In this document: positions 35,093 through 47,846 of the stretch, piece by piece
Layout of the letters: each line of letters starts with the position of its first letter
Numbering within the stretch: the first letter of the stretch is position 1
The notes under the pieces: model-generated
The model's input: only the letters and a program-made list of their open reading frames with translations
Databases searched by the model: none
What the model was told of the DNA's origin: nothing
Source: Membranipora membranacea
Taxonomy: Eukaryota; Bryozoa; Gymnolaemata; Cheilostomatida; Membraniporidae
Direction of reading: 5' to 3'
NCBI GenBank assembly: GCA_914767715.1
Contig: OU612069.1
Span: 26,101,387-26,161,386, forward strand
DNA: 60,000 nt
Program-made: the position numbers and the translations under genes

Positions 35093-35385
35093 CTTGCTGT
35101 TCTAGAATCAAAATGAACATTTCCTATTACATCTAGGCAGAAGTCAAGCTGTTTTAAGACAAATCCAGTCACAGTTTATCAATGATGTTTTTAAATCTGT
35201 TAAATGAAATATGACCATATTTTTTTTATAATAAATGCTTTGTTTATGCCAGTGCCATAGATATCCAATCCTAGACCATCTCTACTACACAATAGCATCT
35301 TGAAAAAAAGGAGGCAAAGTAGAAGTAGATACTCACTGTCGCAGTAATAAAATGATCTTGAATGTGTAAATGTTTTGCCACTCAC

Positions 35386-35500
35386 TGTTGGTGTTGCTTG
35401 CTGAAGTTGATCTGTGCTTAGATGAGGTCTAAAATCATGTTATATACTCTTTCCCAGTCCCATAAATCTTATATGTACTTCCTTCAAATGTCATATTGAG
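35386..35500 (-). promoter_or_regulatory. SCP3 promoter and untranslated leader exon
   Basis: TATATAAC (35439-35446 on the minus strand) and a leader exon of about 35386-35409 with CACAGATCAACTTC, ending at a GTGAGT donor. The GATA-type motif of SCP1/2/4 is degraded here (ATATAAGATT). The upstream module continues to about 35790. Confidence 0.65.
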
Positions 35501-36204
35501 GCAATTAATCATAAAACCACCTGCCTGGGATTGGGCTCAATAATTTCAGTGAATTCCTCAAAAATCATTAAATATTTGATATTTTGGCCAATACTCCCGG
35601 CAACGCCCTCAAAGGCTGCAAAGAGTGAAAAATGCAAGATCATTGGAGACAGTGGACAATTATTAGGTTTGTAATTTACAACTGCCAACTTTGAAAATGG
35701 TTCGTCTGAAGAATCTGAATTTTGCGGCAAAACAGAACCTTAGATATTTGTGAGTCCTCGCAGAACCAATAAGGGTTGTTTTACGTCACTCTGTCATGTG
35801 AAATACGTATATCAATTGCAATGTGTTATCAAATTATAAGAGCATTTGAATTGATTAATTTATGGGTTAATTTTCCAATGACCAGCGACTATGTTTTTAA
35901 ATTGATATTCCCTCACCAGCATTGAGAGAAAAGTCCCAATCTCAGACTTTGGCAAACCCGGCCTAGCTGAAACGGGTAGTCAGATATACACAACACAGTA
36001 TCTAACCTCAAACAACATCAGTAATAATAGATAGATTTTGCTGAGGTATTTATCATTGAACAGGAATGTATATCTTTTACTCTTAAGGAAATTGATTCGT
36101 CGCAGGAAGACTACCATTATGTGGTGGACGTGCTGCCTTAGTGTCAGCGGTGAAGTTACCAAGCACAGATCAACATGATACAGCATTGTTTACTGCTGGT
36201 TGGC

Positions 36205-36385
36205 TTAATTTGAATTTTGAATATTCGGTGCCAAGTTGCTCTCAGTTTGTAGGCAGGTCAGAGCAAACCTGGGGCGTCAATTGAGCCCAGTAGTCAATAG
36301 ACTGCAGCGGGATTGGAACCCAAGACCTCTAACGCGCGTCGGAAGGCTGGCGCTTTAACCAACTGAGCTAACCCCATTCCAATCA
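36205..36385 (-). repeat. tRNA-derived SINE, family A (minus strand)
   Basis: The minus strand reads GGGGTTAGCTCAGTTGGTTA (A box), then GGGTTCCAATCCCGCTGCAG (B box), TCTATTGACTACTGGGCTC and the family body. It has the best tRNA-like head of the family. Confidence 0.8.
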
Positions 36386-36474
36386 GCGGTCAACAAACAA
36401 ATCGATAGATGCACATATCTGTTGATGGCACATTGCAATAAGTTGGAACTCTCCTGCCTTCAAGTCTATAATTA

Positions 36475-36680
36475 GTGTCATCCTAATTGGTTTAGCGAGG
36501 GGTCCCAAATATCTCAGGATCTGCTTTTACACAAACAAGCAAAAACTAAGTAAATCACTATCAATGAGCGGTCTGTGGAAACTGAAAATGGCATACTTTC
36601 TGGTAGTCTTCTGTTGCTGATGTTGATTTGGCAGTTTTCTTCACTAATTTCAGCCATTTCTTATCTTATTTTACCATTTT
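36475..36680 (+). repeat. Orphan SCP upstream module (plus orientation)
   Basis: CCTAATTGGTTTAGCGAGGG, TCCCAAATATCTCAGGATC and GTCTGTGGAAACTG match the upstream regions of SCP4 (40575-40720) and SCP2. No TATA, leader or signal exon follows before 39.3 kb. It probably marks a deleted gene or an abortive duplication. Confidence 0.6.
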
Positions 36681-36689
36681 CACGATTGG

Positions 36690-39350
36690 TAGTGAGTCAG
36701 AATACCCGAAGACGCATTAGTAGGCTAAAAATAATGGATATGATTTCTGCGAATTTGCCGGTGATAGAATCTTTCAGTAGATTACAGTTTGATTATGTCA
36801 ATCAAACCTCTCAAGAGTGCCTGTGAGAATTATCACCGGTAGTATTATCAGAAATAGCTTAGACTTTGATATTAGAATAAGAGGAGCAGATTTGATGGTG
36901 ATTGATTAGTTTACAATGGCTCCGCAACCTGTTACCTGCTGAAAACATTTTTGTAGCGTTATATTAATTGACACAAATTGAGTCTATAAAAAATGACAAA
37001 ACATATTCCTGATTAGTAAGATCACATGCTAGGTAATGTCAAGGTAAAGGTAATATAGATAATAAGATTGTTGAAAGTGAATGCATAAACAGAAAGATTA
37101 AGACAAGGTGAGTAGATTGTAAACAGGCACAGCCTATCCCATGGATTATTGCCTATGTTATTGAAAAAAACAAATGCATTGGCAAAACCTCTTGTGGAAT
37201 ATAACCTGGTACAAAAATTACAGCTACAGCTGATAAATGCTCTAGTAAATTTAACTGGTGATCACCCAATTATCAGCTTAGTGAAAAATACCAGGTGGAT
37301 TATAAGTGAATTTATTCCATTTGGAGATTAGCAGCTGTACATCTGCTAAATTTATTTGGTATTTGTCATCAAAGAGTGAAACTGATATGTTATGTATCTT
37401 TATTATTTCTTCCTCAATTATTAGCATAGAAAACGAGTCATACTGATTCTGTAGTTAGTGCCAGATTTGCATCCCTTAGCATTTGCTTTGACATAAGCAA
37501 CATTATGCAGCCTAGCTTAGCGTAGGAGCTGACAACAAAGGATAAACATGAATAGTTTTGCAGGAGATCTAGGAATTCCAGAATGTAAATCTTCTAATTG
37601 TATCTTTGATATCTAAAACTGTTATTGTAAAGTTCTGACCAAATTATTGGAGCCAAGACACCTTCTTCAACAGAGAGAGCATACAGACATTACCACCGAT
37701 CCAACTACAATATATCTGCTTTTATTATTACATAGATTTGGATAGATTTTTTAGATACATAGCACCTCCAAGCAACTACATCATTAGTGACAAGCAAGTG
37801 AAAATGTCCAAACACTCTGTGCATGTGAGTCATTAATAGCTGATACTCGTAGCTAAATCCTCATCGTGCACTCATGATCAAATTCTTACTCTGTTTATTA
37901 GTAAGTTTCAAGCTAACTTAGTAAGCTAAGGAGTTTCCTTTTACAATGTGTCATCTCAAAGTATCTGTTTGTGATTGAGCGAATTGAATTTGGGCGGTTG
38001 TACTACTAATCTTTAGTATTATGTATGAAAAATAGTTGTGTTGTGTTGCATATGAATACCAAGCAAATGCTTGCCCTCAAAGTGTTTAGAGGATTTAGAT
38101 AAAAGGCGCCTGGTTTGACCAAATTAAAGCGCCCCACCTCCAGGACTTTGATTTTGTCTAAACCTTTTCTACGGCACTGGGTGTTGTCTGGTTCAAATTT
38201 ATATGCAACCATGGTTGCATATAAATTTGAATCAAGCTTCGTTGACATGAGTCAACAAGCCTGCATAAAGAAACATCAGCAGTTTGGCGGTGGGCAGAAT
38301 AGGTTGATGATCGAGATTGATGATGATGATCGGTTGGGGAAACCACATGTTTATCAAATATGCAGTGTTATTCATTAACTTTTCTGAAGTGTTGTTTGTG
38401 GGCTACCTTTTCATTGAAAGATTGCTATCGAGTGAAAACAAAAGTAGGTACCTGCATATGAGCCCCCTGTACTAAATAATATGCCTTGTGGTCAGAATTT
38501 TTCTCATAATCGGCACATGATGTTGAAAACAATGAAAAAATTTTCTGGGTTCTGGGTTCTATCAATATATTTTACATCATCTCGCAGGGCGGTATCCTAG
38601 CATACGGCCACACCGGCCTAGTTTGACCCCAAATCTGCATAATACCTGGCCATTTCATTCGCTCTTAATATAATGAAAATAAAAAATATTAGATGATGTG
38701 ATTATTGACATCGACAATTTTGTACCTTTATGAATTGACAGTCAATATTCAACTCATAGGGACCAGAAGCTGATGCAGTGAATTGTTTCAGCCGAAAATA
38801 ATCAAAGGTTTTGTCAACAAACCATCTGTCATTTAACACAAATTAAACTGAAGCCAAATTTACTCAAGATTTGATTCCTACTAATCTGTGATTTACTGTT
38901 ATTCTAAATCCGCAAGAGTTCAATAGTTTTCAACCCACACAATTTAGATATATCTGCTGAAACTGAATTTAATTGATCTCCCTAAGATAAACCCAACAAT
39001 GACATACAGGCAGCTGATTTAGGTGCTATCATGTGGATGAAAAGTGGAATGTTTATGTCATGCTTAATCAAATCAACATGCCATTGATTGTATGATGAGA
39101 TAGATCTTAATGAAGAAAATCCTGATGATCCCCCTCCCGTATTTTCAGAAATGGTGTCAAACTTTTGACCTAAACAGGCATTTTCCGATTAATCCTAATT
39201 GTTTTATCAGACTTCACATATTATTAAGAAATACTTTACTACTGTGTGTTCAATGAAAAAGACAGAATCAAAGCCAAAGTCAGGTGGCAGCGACATTCAC
39301 ATATGAAGTCAATTTAGTCTGATGGCAGCCTACACAAAATGTGGCTAGTA
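36690..39350. other. Gene-free gap between two orphan promoter modules
   Basis: No SCP exon, other gene or known repeat is recognisable. A short inverted repeat (ATTTATATGCAACCATGGTTGCATATAAAT) lies at about 38195-38230. Confidence 0.5.
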
Positions 39351-39354
39351 AAAA

Positions 39355-39680
39355 GTTTTATCTTAACTTCCTCGACCTTATATCAGGATAATTAGTCATA
39401 AAATCATACACCTGGGATTGAGCGCAAGAATTTCTGTCGATACCTCAAAATATCATAATCATTTCTCCAATATTTTGAGTCTACTTCAGGCAACGCCCTC
39501 AAAAGGCTGCGAAGAGTGAGAAATGCAAAATCATTAGAGACAGTAGACAATTAGAAGTGTTCCAATCAACAACTTCCGCAGGCAATTTTTGAAAGTGATT
39601 GCCTGAGGATTCTGAAATTTGTGTCAAATCGGCGGAGCCCAACATATTTGTGAGACCTGGCAAAACCAGTAACATTTTCT
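39355..39680 (-). repeat. Orphan SCP upstream module (minus orientation)
   Basis: Closely resembles 35480-35790 upstream of SCP3: CATAAAATCATACACCTGGGATTGAG, then CAACGCCCTCAAAAGGCTGC, and GCAAAACCAGTAAC at the far end. The TATA box, leader and coding exons that should follow leftward are missing. With the plus-oriented orphan at 36.5 kb it points inward to a gap with no gene. Confidence 0.62.
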
Positions 39681-40569
39681 TACGTGACTAGTCCTAGTTT
39701 TAAATTGGAGAAAAATGGACACCATCATTGCGGTACACATGGTATTGCGGTTAGTTTCTCAATCTAGGGGCATTTTTTGACAACCTGATAAAAATAGGAT
39801 GGTGATAAGAAATGTGTCTGTGAACAGGACTTATTTTCCTAAACTAATGTTGGACATTAACAGAGATGATAAACTACTTTAAATACTATCAACGCCTTTC
39901 ATAATTTTAATTCCAATTAGTTGTTGTCTCTCCCTTCATTCATCGATTGGTTGGGATAATTAATATATCTGTACAGATATGATATTTTTTTCGATAACTA
40001 AATCTAACTAGATGTCTTGGATTGGTAGAATGATTAACTGTTTAGAATGAATTATAACTATTGAAGATCGCCTTGTTTCTACCAGGAAAGTGTGTCCATC
40101 ATAATATTCTTTTTTACTGTCATGGTAACAAGGATGGGTTATATAATTCAATCACCTCTTGCCAAACGAGGAATTCAGTTGTTTATATTCATAATCTATC
40201 ATTTTCTGATGTCATTGAGAAGGAAAATAATTTCTACTCCTTGAAGTAGCCATTGGCGTTGCCGAAAAAAAGATTTTTGAGATTTTCTGTGTTGCTCTCC
40301 TTACCTGCCTCTCTTCTGCTGGTGGGCTGCTATGACTTTTGAGTTTAAGATCGACAATAATACAGGTAAATGACTATGTGAAAAATATCGACTCAAAAAG
40401 TGCAGTTAATTTCAAACACAAAACACTAATTGAAAGCATTGCAGTTATTGCAATGTTATTTTTGACAGTTTAAATTCTCAACCTGTTTGAGGGTCATCGG
40501 CCAATAAACTAATCAGTGATAGATGCTAAATGCTCATCTCTTTTGATGACACATTGCAATGAGTTAGAA

Positions 40570-40981
40570 CTCTCCTGTCACCAAGTCTATAATTAGAGTT
40601 ATCCTAATTGGTTTAGCGAGGGGTCCCAAATATCTCGGGTTCCGATTTAACACAAACAAACAATTAGGTAAATCATCCTCAAACAGTATGTGGAAGTTGT
40701 AAACGACATGCTTTTTGATGGTTCACAGTTGTTGATGATGATTTGGCAGTTTTCATCACCAATGTCAACCTGCTAGGGCGTTGCATAGAATTGTCGCCGA
40801 AGTTACGCTATATTTCATTTTTAGGGGAATTTTTCAGAATACTTGAGGTGTGCGATTTTATGAGAAATCATATGACAGGTAGAGCAAGTTAAGATAAGAT
40901 TTATCAGATTGGAAAGGGTATACAAGAAGTCTCCACAACTCAAACAAGCACAGATCAACTTCTACAGGCAGATCAAAAACA
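40570..40981 (+). promoter_or_regulatory. SCP4 upstream module, promoter and leader exon
   Basis: The shared module is followed by GATA-type motifs AGATAAG (40892-40898) and TTATCAGA (40901-40908). A TATA variant TATACAAG (about 40919-40926) and the conserved leader with CACAGATCAACTTCTACAG come next, ending at 40981 before GTAAGT. This is the closest copy to the SCP2 promoter. Confidence 0.7.
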
Positions 40982-41245
40982 GTAAGTAGTAAAACATTCA
41001 CAAACTTAATACAAAATACTAGGTTATAATTTTGATACAATAAAATAGACAGGTAAACCCTTTATTTGGTCCTGACAAATTTCAGTTACTTTCATCTTGC
41101 ACCCGGTATGATAACTTACATCTGTGAATAGGAGATCGTAGCCATTTATTATGAAACTCTTAGGAAAAGACTTTTGAGTCTGAAAATCAACATAATTCAC
41201 ACTAATCAATTAAAGTTGTTAATTGTATATTTCTAGAACAAAAAA

Positions 41246-42168
41246 ATGGCAAACACACAAATCATCGTACTTCTAGCATGTGTCAGAGTAGCTATGGTGG
41301 CAGCTTCAGGCTATACACCAACTGGAAACTACCACCGACAGGGACATGTTACAGGTGAGTTAGGAAACTGATAAATTTATAGCTCAAGCCTACGAGATCC
41401 TTGTTTCTGGGGTGTAATTGTATTGGATCAAATTCATCAAAAGACCAGTGGAGAATAATTTTGTAAAATGTGCCATCACATGAGATTCCTCCATCACTTT
41501 CAGCCAAATCGGTTGTTAATAAGATGCAATCTTTTTTACACAATCACCGAACATCAGTTTCATTACCTTTTTTCAGTAAGTGACTGCCTGTGCAAGGAGA
41601 AAGGAAACGACTATTCACCAATCAGCTCAGAAACTGCCGAAGCTTCACTAAGACCACCGCTGCTCTCGGATCAAAGGTTTACATTTTTTATGACATTGAT
41701 GATTGTCATGAAAGTGAAATATATTATAATTCAATTTGATTGCATTTCTCGATCTATCTTAATAGTGTTGCAGATGTGAATGATGCTGCAATTTAATTTG
41801 AAGAGTTATAAAATAATTCATTGCAAGAGGGTTGCGTCCATCATCCTCCATATTTGCTTTTGCCTTGGTGGGATCAAACCTTGACAGATAATCCCAATTA
41901 TGGATCATCGCTTACAGACAAATAATTTGAATCAACTATTTTCAAGGTTCTCAAATGCCCATACGGACTCCAATTTGATGTAAGGACCTGTGTCTGTAAC
42001 TACCCAGAATACACCAGATGTGCCTATAACTGTGCTGATCCACGTACCTACTACGGATATGGCGGTGTCAGCAAGAGAGTTGTCTCAGGATATCAGCAGC
42101 CAGCTTACCAACAAGGATGCAAGAAACCCGCATATCCCCAGAATGGATACTACAACAATAGATACTAG
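41246..42168 (+). pseudogene. SCP4: secreted chitin-binding-like protein gene with a frameshift in the core
   Basis: Signal exon 41246-41354 reads MANTQIIVLLACVRVAMVAA; an Arg replaces the usual Gly in the hydrophobic stretch. Core exon from 41577 reads VSDCLCKEKGNDYSPISS, then loses one base at the usual Asp codon. The family frame (NCRSFTKTTAAL) continues in another phase and the usual GTG|GTATGT donor is missing. The last exon 41947-42168 is open: VLKCPYGLQFDVRTCVCNYP, then a longer Tyr/Gly/Gln-rich tail ending NGYYNNRY. The tail has an extra Cys (QQGCKKP) and lacks the APVYTT repeats. The frameshift suggests a recent pseudogene, unless another splice donor rescues it. Confidence 0.7.
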
Positions 42169-45100
42169 ATTATCCACAAATGAAGGTAAAATTCAATTGT
42201 TATTAAAACTTTATTTGAATTATTGAATTTGCAGCAGAAGCAAATGCTTGCGCAGCAGGTGATTTATCACCGTCCCGAAATCTCAAAGAATACGAAAAAA
42301 TGAAGTACGAAACACTTGCGATCAAAAATCTTATACCCATTTATGTGATATATGCAGATTTAAAAATAATGATGAATGGTGGTCATCTCAATTGAAGCGA
42401 AGAAGGAATGAACTTCATCATTAACATCAAAAAATGTCACATCTACCACAAAAGTGTTTCAGTTTGAGAATAGATATTTCCATTGTATAATATTGATGAC
42501 ATCTCCTCCATAATTAATGTCTGGTTTTGTAAATACACAGCATTGCTCTCAACTCAAGCCAATCTGTTTGTCTCGCTGGTTGAGATGACTGGCCCTCATA
42601 ATCTCGAATGCATTATACATTAGTTTGAATAATCATTGTGATCTTTAGTTGACAATGTTGATGAAGCTTTTTTAATTTTTCATGATCAATTTCTCTCTCT
42701 TCTGTTTTTGACAGCTGACAGTTTGAGATGACGGCTATGGCAGATAGTTGTTCACAAGGAGATTTGTTTCAATTGATGTTAATTTTTTAAAGTTTATTTT
42801 TCTAATGATTATTTTCAAACACTTTCACATACTATTCATCTGTTTATTTCGTATTTGGGTAAAAATAAAGATCGTTTTACCATCTGAACTCCTCCAGCAC
42901 ATACACTGCAGGGGGTTAGAGAGCTGGAAAATCCAGCCAAGTTTACAATGCTGCCTACTTAACATCCTTCTTTAAGACAGAACAATAGTCAACTCCCTTC
43001 TAGTCAAGTAGTTAGACACGTCGGGAGTATTTAGGTCATAATTTGCAATGATAATGTTTCTCAACATAAGGGTCAGTTCCTGAAGAGTGGGTATTTTGTC
43101 TTGGAGTAAAAAGTGTTGCGCAATATTGGGACCGATACAGCTGTTTCTGATACATTATCTGATTTTCTGTACCGCTGATTACCATATATAAATGAGAGTT
43201 TTCCCCTCTTAGTGCCAAATTTTCATGTAAATGGTCAGATAATTTAAGTCTTACTACTTTGCGTGCAACCTATAGATGATTTGTGAAGTGCATGGAAAGC
43301 AAACAAATGTATGACCAGATTCGAAAGCTGTAATATCCTTTGACTGGAAACTGAAAGTTTGGTAGTCATTGGAATCTGAATACACAAAGTGCATTAAGTT
43401 GTGGAGATGCCCATACAGGTCCCAGAAAGAGAGGTTATATTGTTATTTATCAAAGAGTAGTATTATAGTATATTTGATGAAAGTATTGGCTGGGTCAAGC
43501 CTATTTTATCTTGACCAAAGGGATTGATTGACATCAACCTTCCTTGCATGTCTTCTGAATATTACTAGACGCCAAGCATTGTCATAATCAATATTTGAAT
43601 CCACATTTTTTATTAGTCAATTATTCAGCTGCAAGCTTGAAAACAAGGAAATAATGGTCCAAATTATCTTTATTGAAGGACAGGTAGACGATTCTGCATG
43701 AATTTAGCTGACTGATGAAAAAGTGACACAACAGTGGACAAAGTTTCCTTTCCAGTTCGCCCACAATAGAATTTATTTGCAATATGCCCAGTCTTGATAA
43801 CCATTGATGCTTTGGTGTTCCATTATCTTGTCGACAGCTCTCAATGACAATTTTGACCGTTGAAAACATTTGCGTTGTCTTATGATATTTTTGAGTAATT
43901 TTCTGCCATTGAAAAGATCAGAAAGTGACGACAACTGACAACACTCCTGTTTATCACCAGTTTTACATTGTGACAGCTAATTGAAGGCTTATTTATGCTT
44001 CATGAAGCACAGTACACATGTTATCATTGTAATAGTATCCCTTTTTTAATATGGAATGTGTTTTTGAACTGCACTTTAAAACATTAACGTTCCTACTTTA
44101 ATCACTTTCTGACAATAAATCAGCCAATGTTTGCTATTTTTGATGATTAGGATGTTGTGATGATAATTGTAGCAACATAGCAAATGTTGTGTGTGTCATA
44201 TATCAAACAATATTTTGTTATTATAATATGTGCATCAAGACATTGGGTTGAGAGTACTAGTCGTTGGGCGCTAGGACCATAGCCTAGATCTAAAGCTAGG
44301 ATTAAATGGTCAGGTGAAGGCAATAAATCAAAAACTAATCTAAATTAAAAATTATCAGACTTTGCATTAGCTTAAATTGGGTCCACAGGCTGAACTAATT
44401 CACATTTACTTCTGTCTCTGCCTTCTTTTAAAATTCACATCAAACATTGCTAAGTATACCTGAAACTTAGATCAGTATAACAATTTAATTAGAAATACTC
44501 ATTCCATGCATGTGCGGCTCTGATTTATGCACATCTAACGTCCTGCGTCGGCATATAACCATACATACCCAACAGGCTAACATCAGTTTAACACTTGGAT
44601 GAGCGGATAATTTATTGTTATTGGATACCAATTTAACAAGTTTAGTGTGAAATCGTGTCACATGAAAGTCAAGTACACAGACAGAATGACAGGTCCATAG
44701 TTCTAGAAATCTGAATAAAGTGACCTTAACACTGCATTCTTTAAAATGCATGCCAGAATCAACTCTATTTGATATTTAATTCACAGTTATATACTTGATT
44801 TAGCAGTCCATCTCACGCTAGAGACAACTCAAATTGCCTCCCCATCATTCTTTCTTTAACTGCAGCCCACTTTAGCACTTGTGAGAGCCGTCGGCCCTTG
44901 GCCAATATCAGCCAAACCATACCATACCAAACCATTATGATTAATTGTTTTTAAAAGCAAAATTAGGAATGTAGTCAATACTACGCCATTGCTGTTGATG
45001 GTTCTGCCATTTACAGGGATCAGCAGAGGAGTCTTTCTGCTCTACGATAGCACACTGTTTGACCTATCTATTACATTACATTTCATGCCCAACTTTATAG

Positions 45101-47460
45101 TTTAGGGTGAAATATATGTGGGTTAGATCTGATAATTATTGCAAACAAATAAAAAAAGAGACAAGCCCTTGCTTATATGATAAATCACTTTGGCAATCCC
45201 AATCAGCAATCAAGAAAAAGTGAAATACACCCACGGTTTCGTAGAATTTACCAACATTGTAACTAATCACCACCTACCATTTATCACAGGAATTTCAAAC
45301 ATTAAACGATCGAAGAATCAGTCTAAAACTTTTGTTCCAAATGTCATCCAGAACATCAATGTGTAGAATCTGTTTGTCTATTATTGGAGCCACTCCATAA
45401 ATAAAGGCAGTTCCTTTGCTGATAAAGCTTTGCTAGTTATCCTAGCTGCATTCCTTGCCTGAGTTTTGACCAGGCATGACTTCCTATTCTTTTCTTGAAA
45501 TGGTTCAGTAAACTGTTAGATATAATAAAAAAATGGAACAGCTGCGATTTTCCGGCGCGTTTGTGCATGCAAAATGACATGGAGAAATGTCATCGAAATG
45601 ACTTTACCAAATTTTTGGAACTACGTATGACTCATAAATGCCGCTTTGGACTGCGAATTCTCGAAAGAAATTGACTACCTTTTTATTCGAATCAGCTAAA
45701 GGCAAAGAATGAACTGTGCGAAATTGGATTGTCATATGGGAGAAAATTTGGTTGACTAATCAAAGGTTCACATTCAAATTCGAGGGTAGGACTTTGCCTG
45801 TTTTACTTTCTATGATTCGAGTTTGAGCCCTATGCAAATTAAATGTTATTGCCTTTTTCTTACCTCAGGCAGGTAGGTACGTCGAATAAAATTTGTATGA
45901 TGGCTGTGATTGCTGTAGTATATAGTAAGATGTGATTAATTATGTATCTCTGGCACTCTATCTTATAATTACCTCACATTACAAGACGTCATGATTTATT
46001 TAGTATCTCTGACACCCTAATATATGATAACTTAGTATCACAAGACAGCATGATTTATAAATGACAGATTTGGGAGGAGTTATTTTTTTATTGAAATGAG
46101 ATTTTAAACTACTGATTATTGATAGCAATCACAGTTTATTTACCCAACCTTTTTATTTAAGAGATCAGGCTATATCCTAGGCTTTAAACAGCAACAAGGA
46201 ATTGAAAGGAATATACAAAAAGATAATACTTGTCACGGTAGTAATCTGCACATGATTATAATACTTAATTTTGCATAGATATGGGCCTAGCTACTGATTT
46301 AGTGATTATCAGTGTAGTTGCAGTATATCAGGATATTAACAGATTACTGCTCCTTTTTGCAGCCAGTGTAATGTCAGTGTTGTTGTCCGTCTAGTAGTGT
46401 CATTTTTTAACAACTGACAGCGAAGCCAGAGCTGCAGTGGTTGATGACAGCATCCTCTTGTATAGAGCTATACCATACAGGAGGGTTCTTTAATCTGCAT
46501 GCACAATGGTGTTGTACATACAGAAGACCTCCATTATTTATAGTCCTGATCTGATGGAACTATGTGATCAGTCAAAGTCGAAACGACTTTCGGTCCCTGA
46601 CGGGGCTTGGAGTGGCAGACGCTCTTACCACTAAGCCAAACTGACTGATTTATTTGTCATCAGTGTAGTTGTGAAACAATGCAGTATATTGATAGATAAC
46701 TGTTCCTATGTGCATCCAGTACAGTACAGTTGAATAGCAAATTTGATCCCCCATCACCACTTCACTAATGCTATCTGTCCAATCATAACACCTTTATAAT
46801 ATCTAGACAAAATTTCCATGTGCCTTACGGCTGGTCAATAAGAGCACTACTGAAAAATCTACCTTAATCTACCGTGATAATTCGATTGGCCAAAGGGATA
46901 GATGATTAGTATGAGTTCAGTTTGTCAACCTACTGACACGGACAAGATGTCGATTAGAACCTGACTTGGTTTTGGAGATGGTGAGGACAGCAAGGGGCTG
47001 GGCAGCTAAATCAGTTCAATGTGATAATGATGATGTGATGGCTTACACTAGCAACTTGGCCCATAGCTTGCCTTTTTCAGGCCAAAGTGTGAGTGGGTTG
47101 ACACACCCCAGCCATCCTGCCCAGTAAAAGAGTGTTCCGAATATTTGGGAGTGGTCTAATTTATCTTAAATTATATTATGTTAACACCAAATTAGAAACA
47201 TATTTTAGATTTTTTTAAGATAAGAAGGTAGGTGGTGAGTAGGCGCTGTGATGGTATTTTTTAAATTACAAATTCTTTACCTTGTTTATATCCGTGATGA
47301 TCTGGTAGTTTTGATAATGATTTTTGCAGCTTAATCGCACACCATACCTGGATTTTTTGCCGAAAAAAACCCACACAGGAGTTTTGGTATTCAACAGAAA
47401 TCATTACAGACAACTATAAAGCAATTACATGTTATTATAACTAATTGCCTTAATATGACA
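42169..47460. other. Long intergenic stretch between SCP4 and SCP5
   Basis: No gene is supported. 45360-45470 is a copy of a family flank also seen near 32.1 kb and (inverted) 50.1 kb. A tRNA-like minus-strand head lies at about 46555-46655. About 47220-47340 resembles the region 55070-55180 upstream of SCP7 (AAATTACAAATTCTT, GTGATGATCTG), so it is part of the SCP5 upstream module. Confidence 0.5.
46555..46655 (-). repeat. tRNA-like SINE head, different family
   Basis: The minus strand reads CAGTTTGGCTTAGTGGTAAG, AGCGTCTGCCACTCCAAGCC, then a GGGACCGAAAGTCG segment. The A box is clear and the B box weak. The body differs from family A. Confidence 0.4.
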
Positions 47461-47474
47461 TTTGAAGGAAGTAC

Positions 47475-47565
47475 AGATAAGATTTATGTGACGGAGAAAG
47501 GGTATATAAGACGGCTCTGGACCTCATCTAAGCACAGATCACATTCAGCAAGCAGATCACCAAGA
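47475..47565 (+). promoter_or_regulatory. SCP5 promoter and leader exon
   Basis: AGATAAG (47475-47481), TATATAAG (47503-47510) and a leader exon (about 47533-47565) with AAGCACAGATCA, ending at GTAAGT. The leader is more diverged than in SCP1/2/4. Confidence 0.7.
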
Positions 47566-47846
47566 GTAAGTAGTAAGATATTTACACAGTCAAACATAGT
47601 TGTTTTACTGCGACAGTTGGAACAATTATCTACATTGCCTCCTTTTCAAGATGTCATTGTGCAGTGGCAATGTTCTAGGGTCAAATAACTTCAGTGCTGC
47701 AAAACACTCAGTATGAAGTAAATAGTTATATTATCATATTTATCAGAATTAGATGTGTATTGATACATTGTAACTAGAATTGTCTTAGAGCCAGACTACT
47801 GATGAGATGTGATAGAACATGTTTATTATTGTTCTAGAACTATAAG

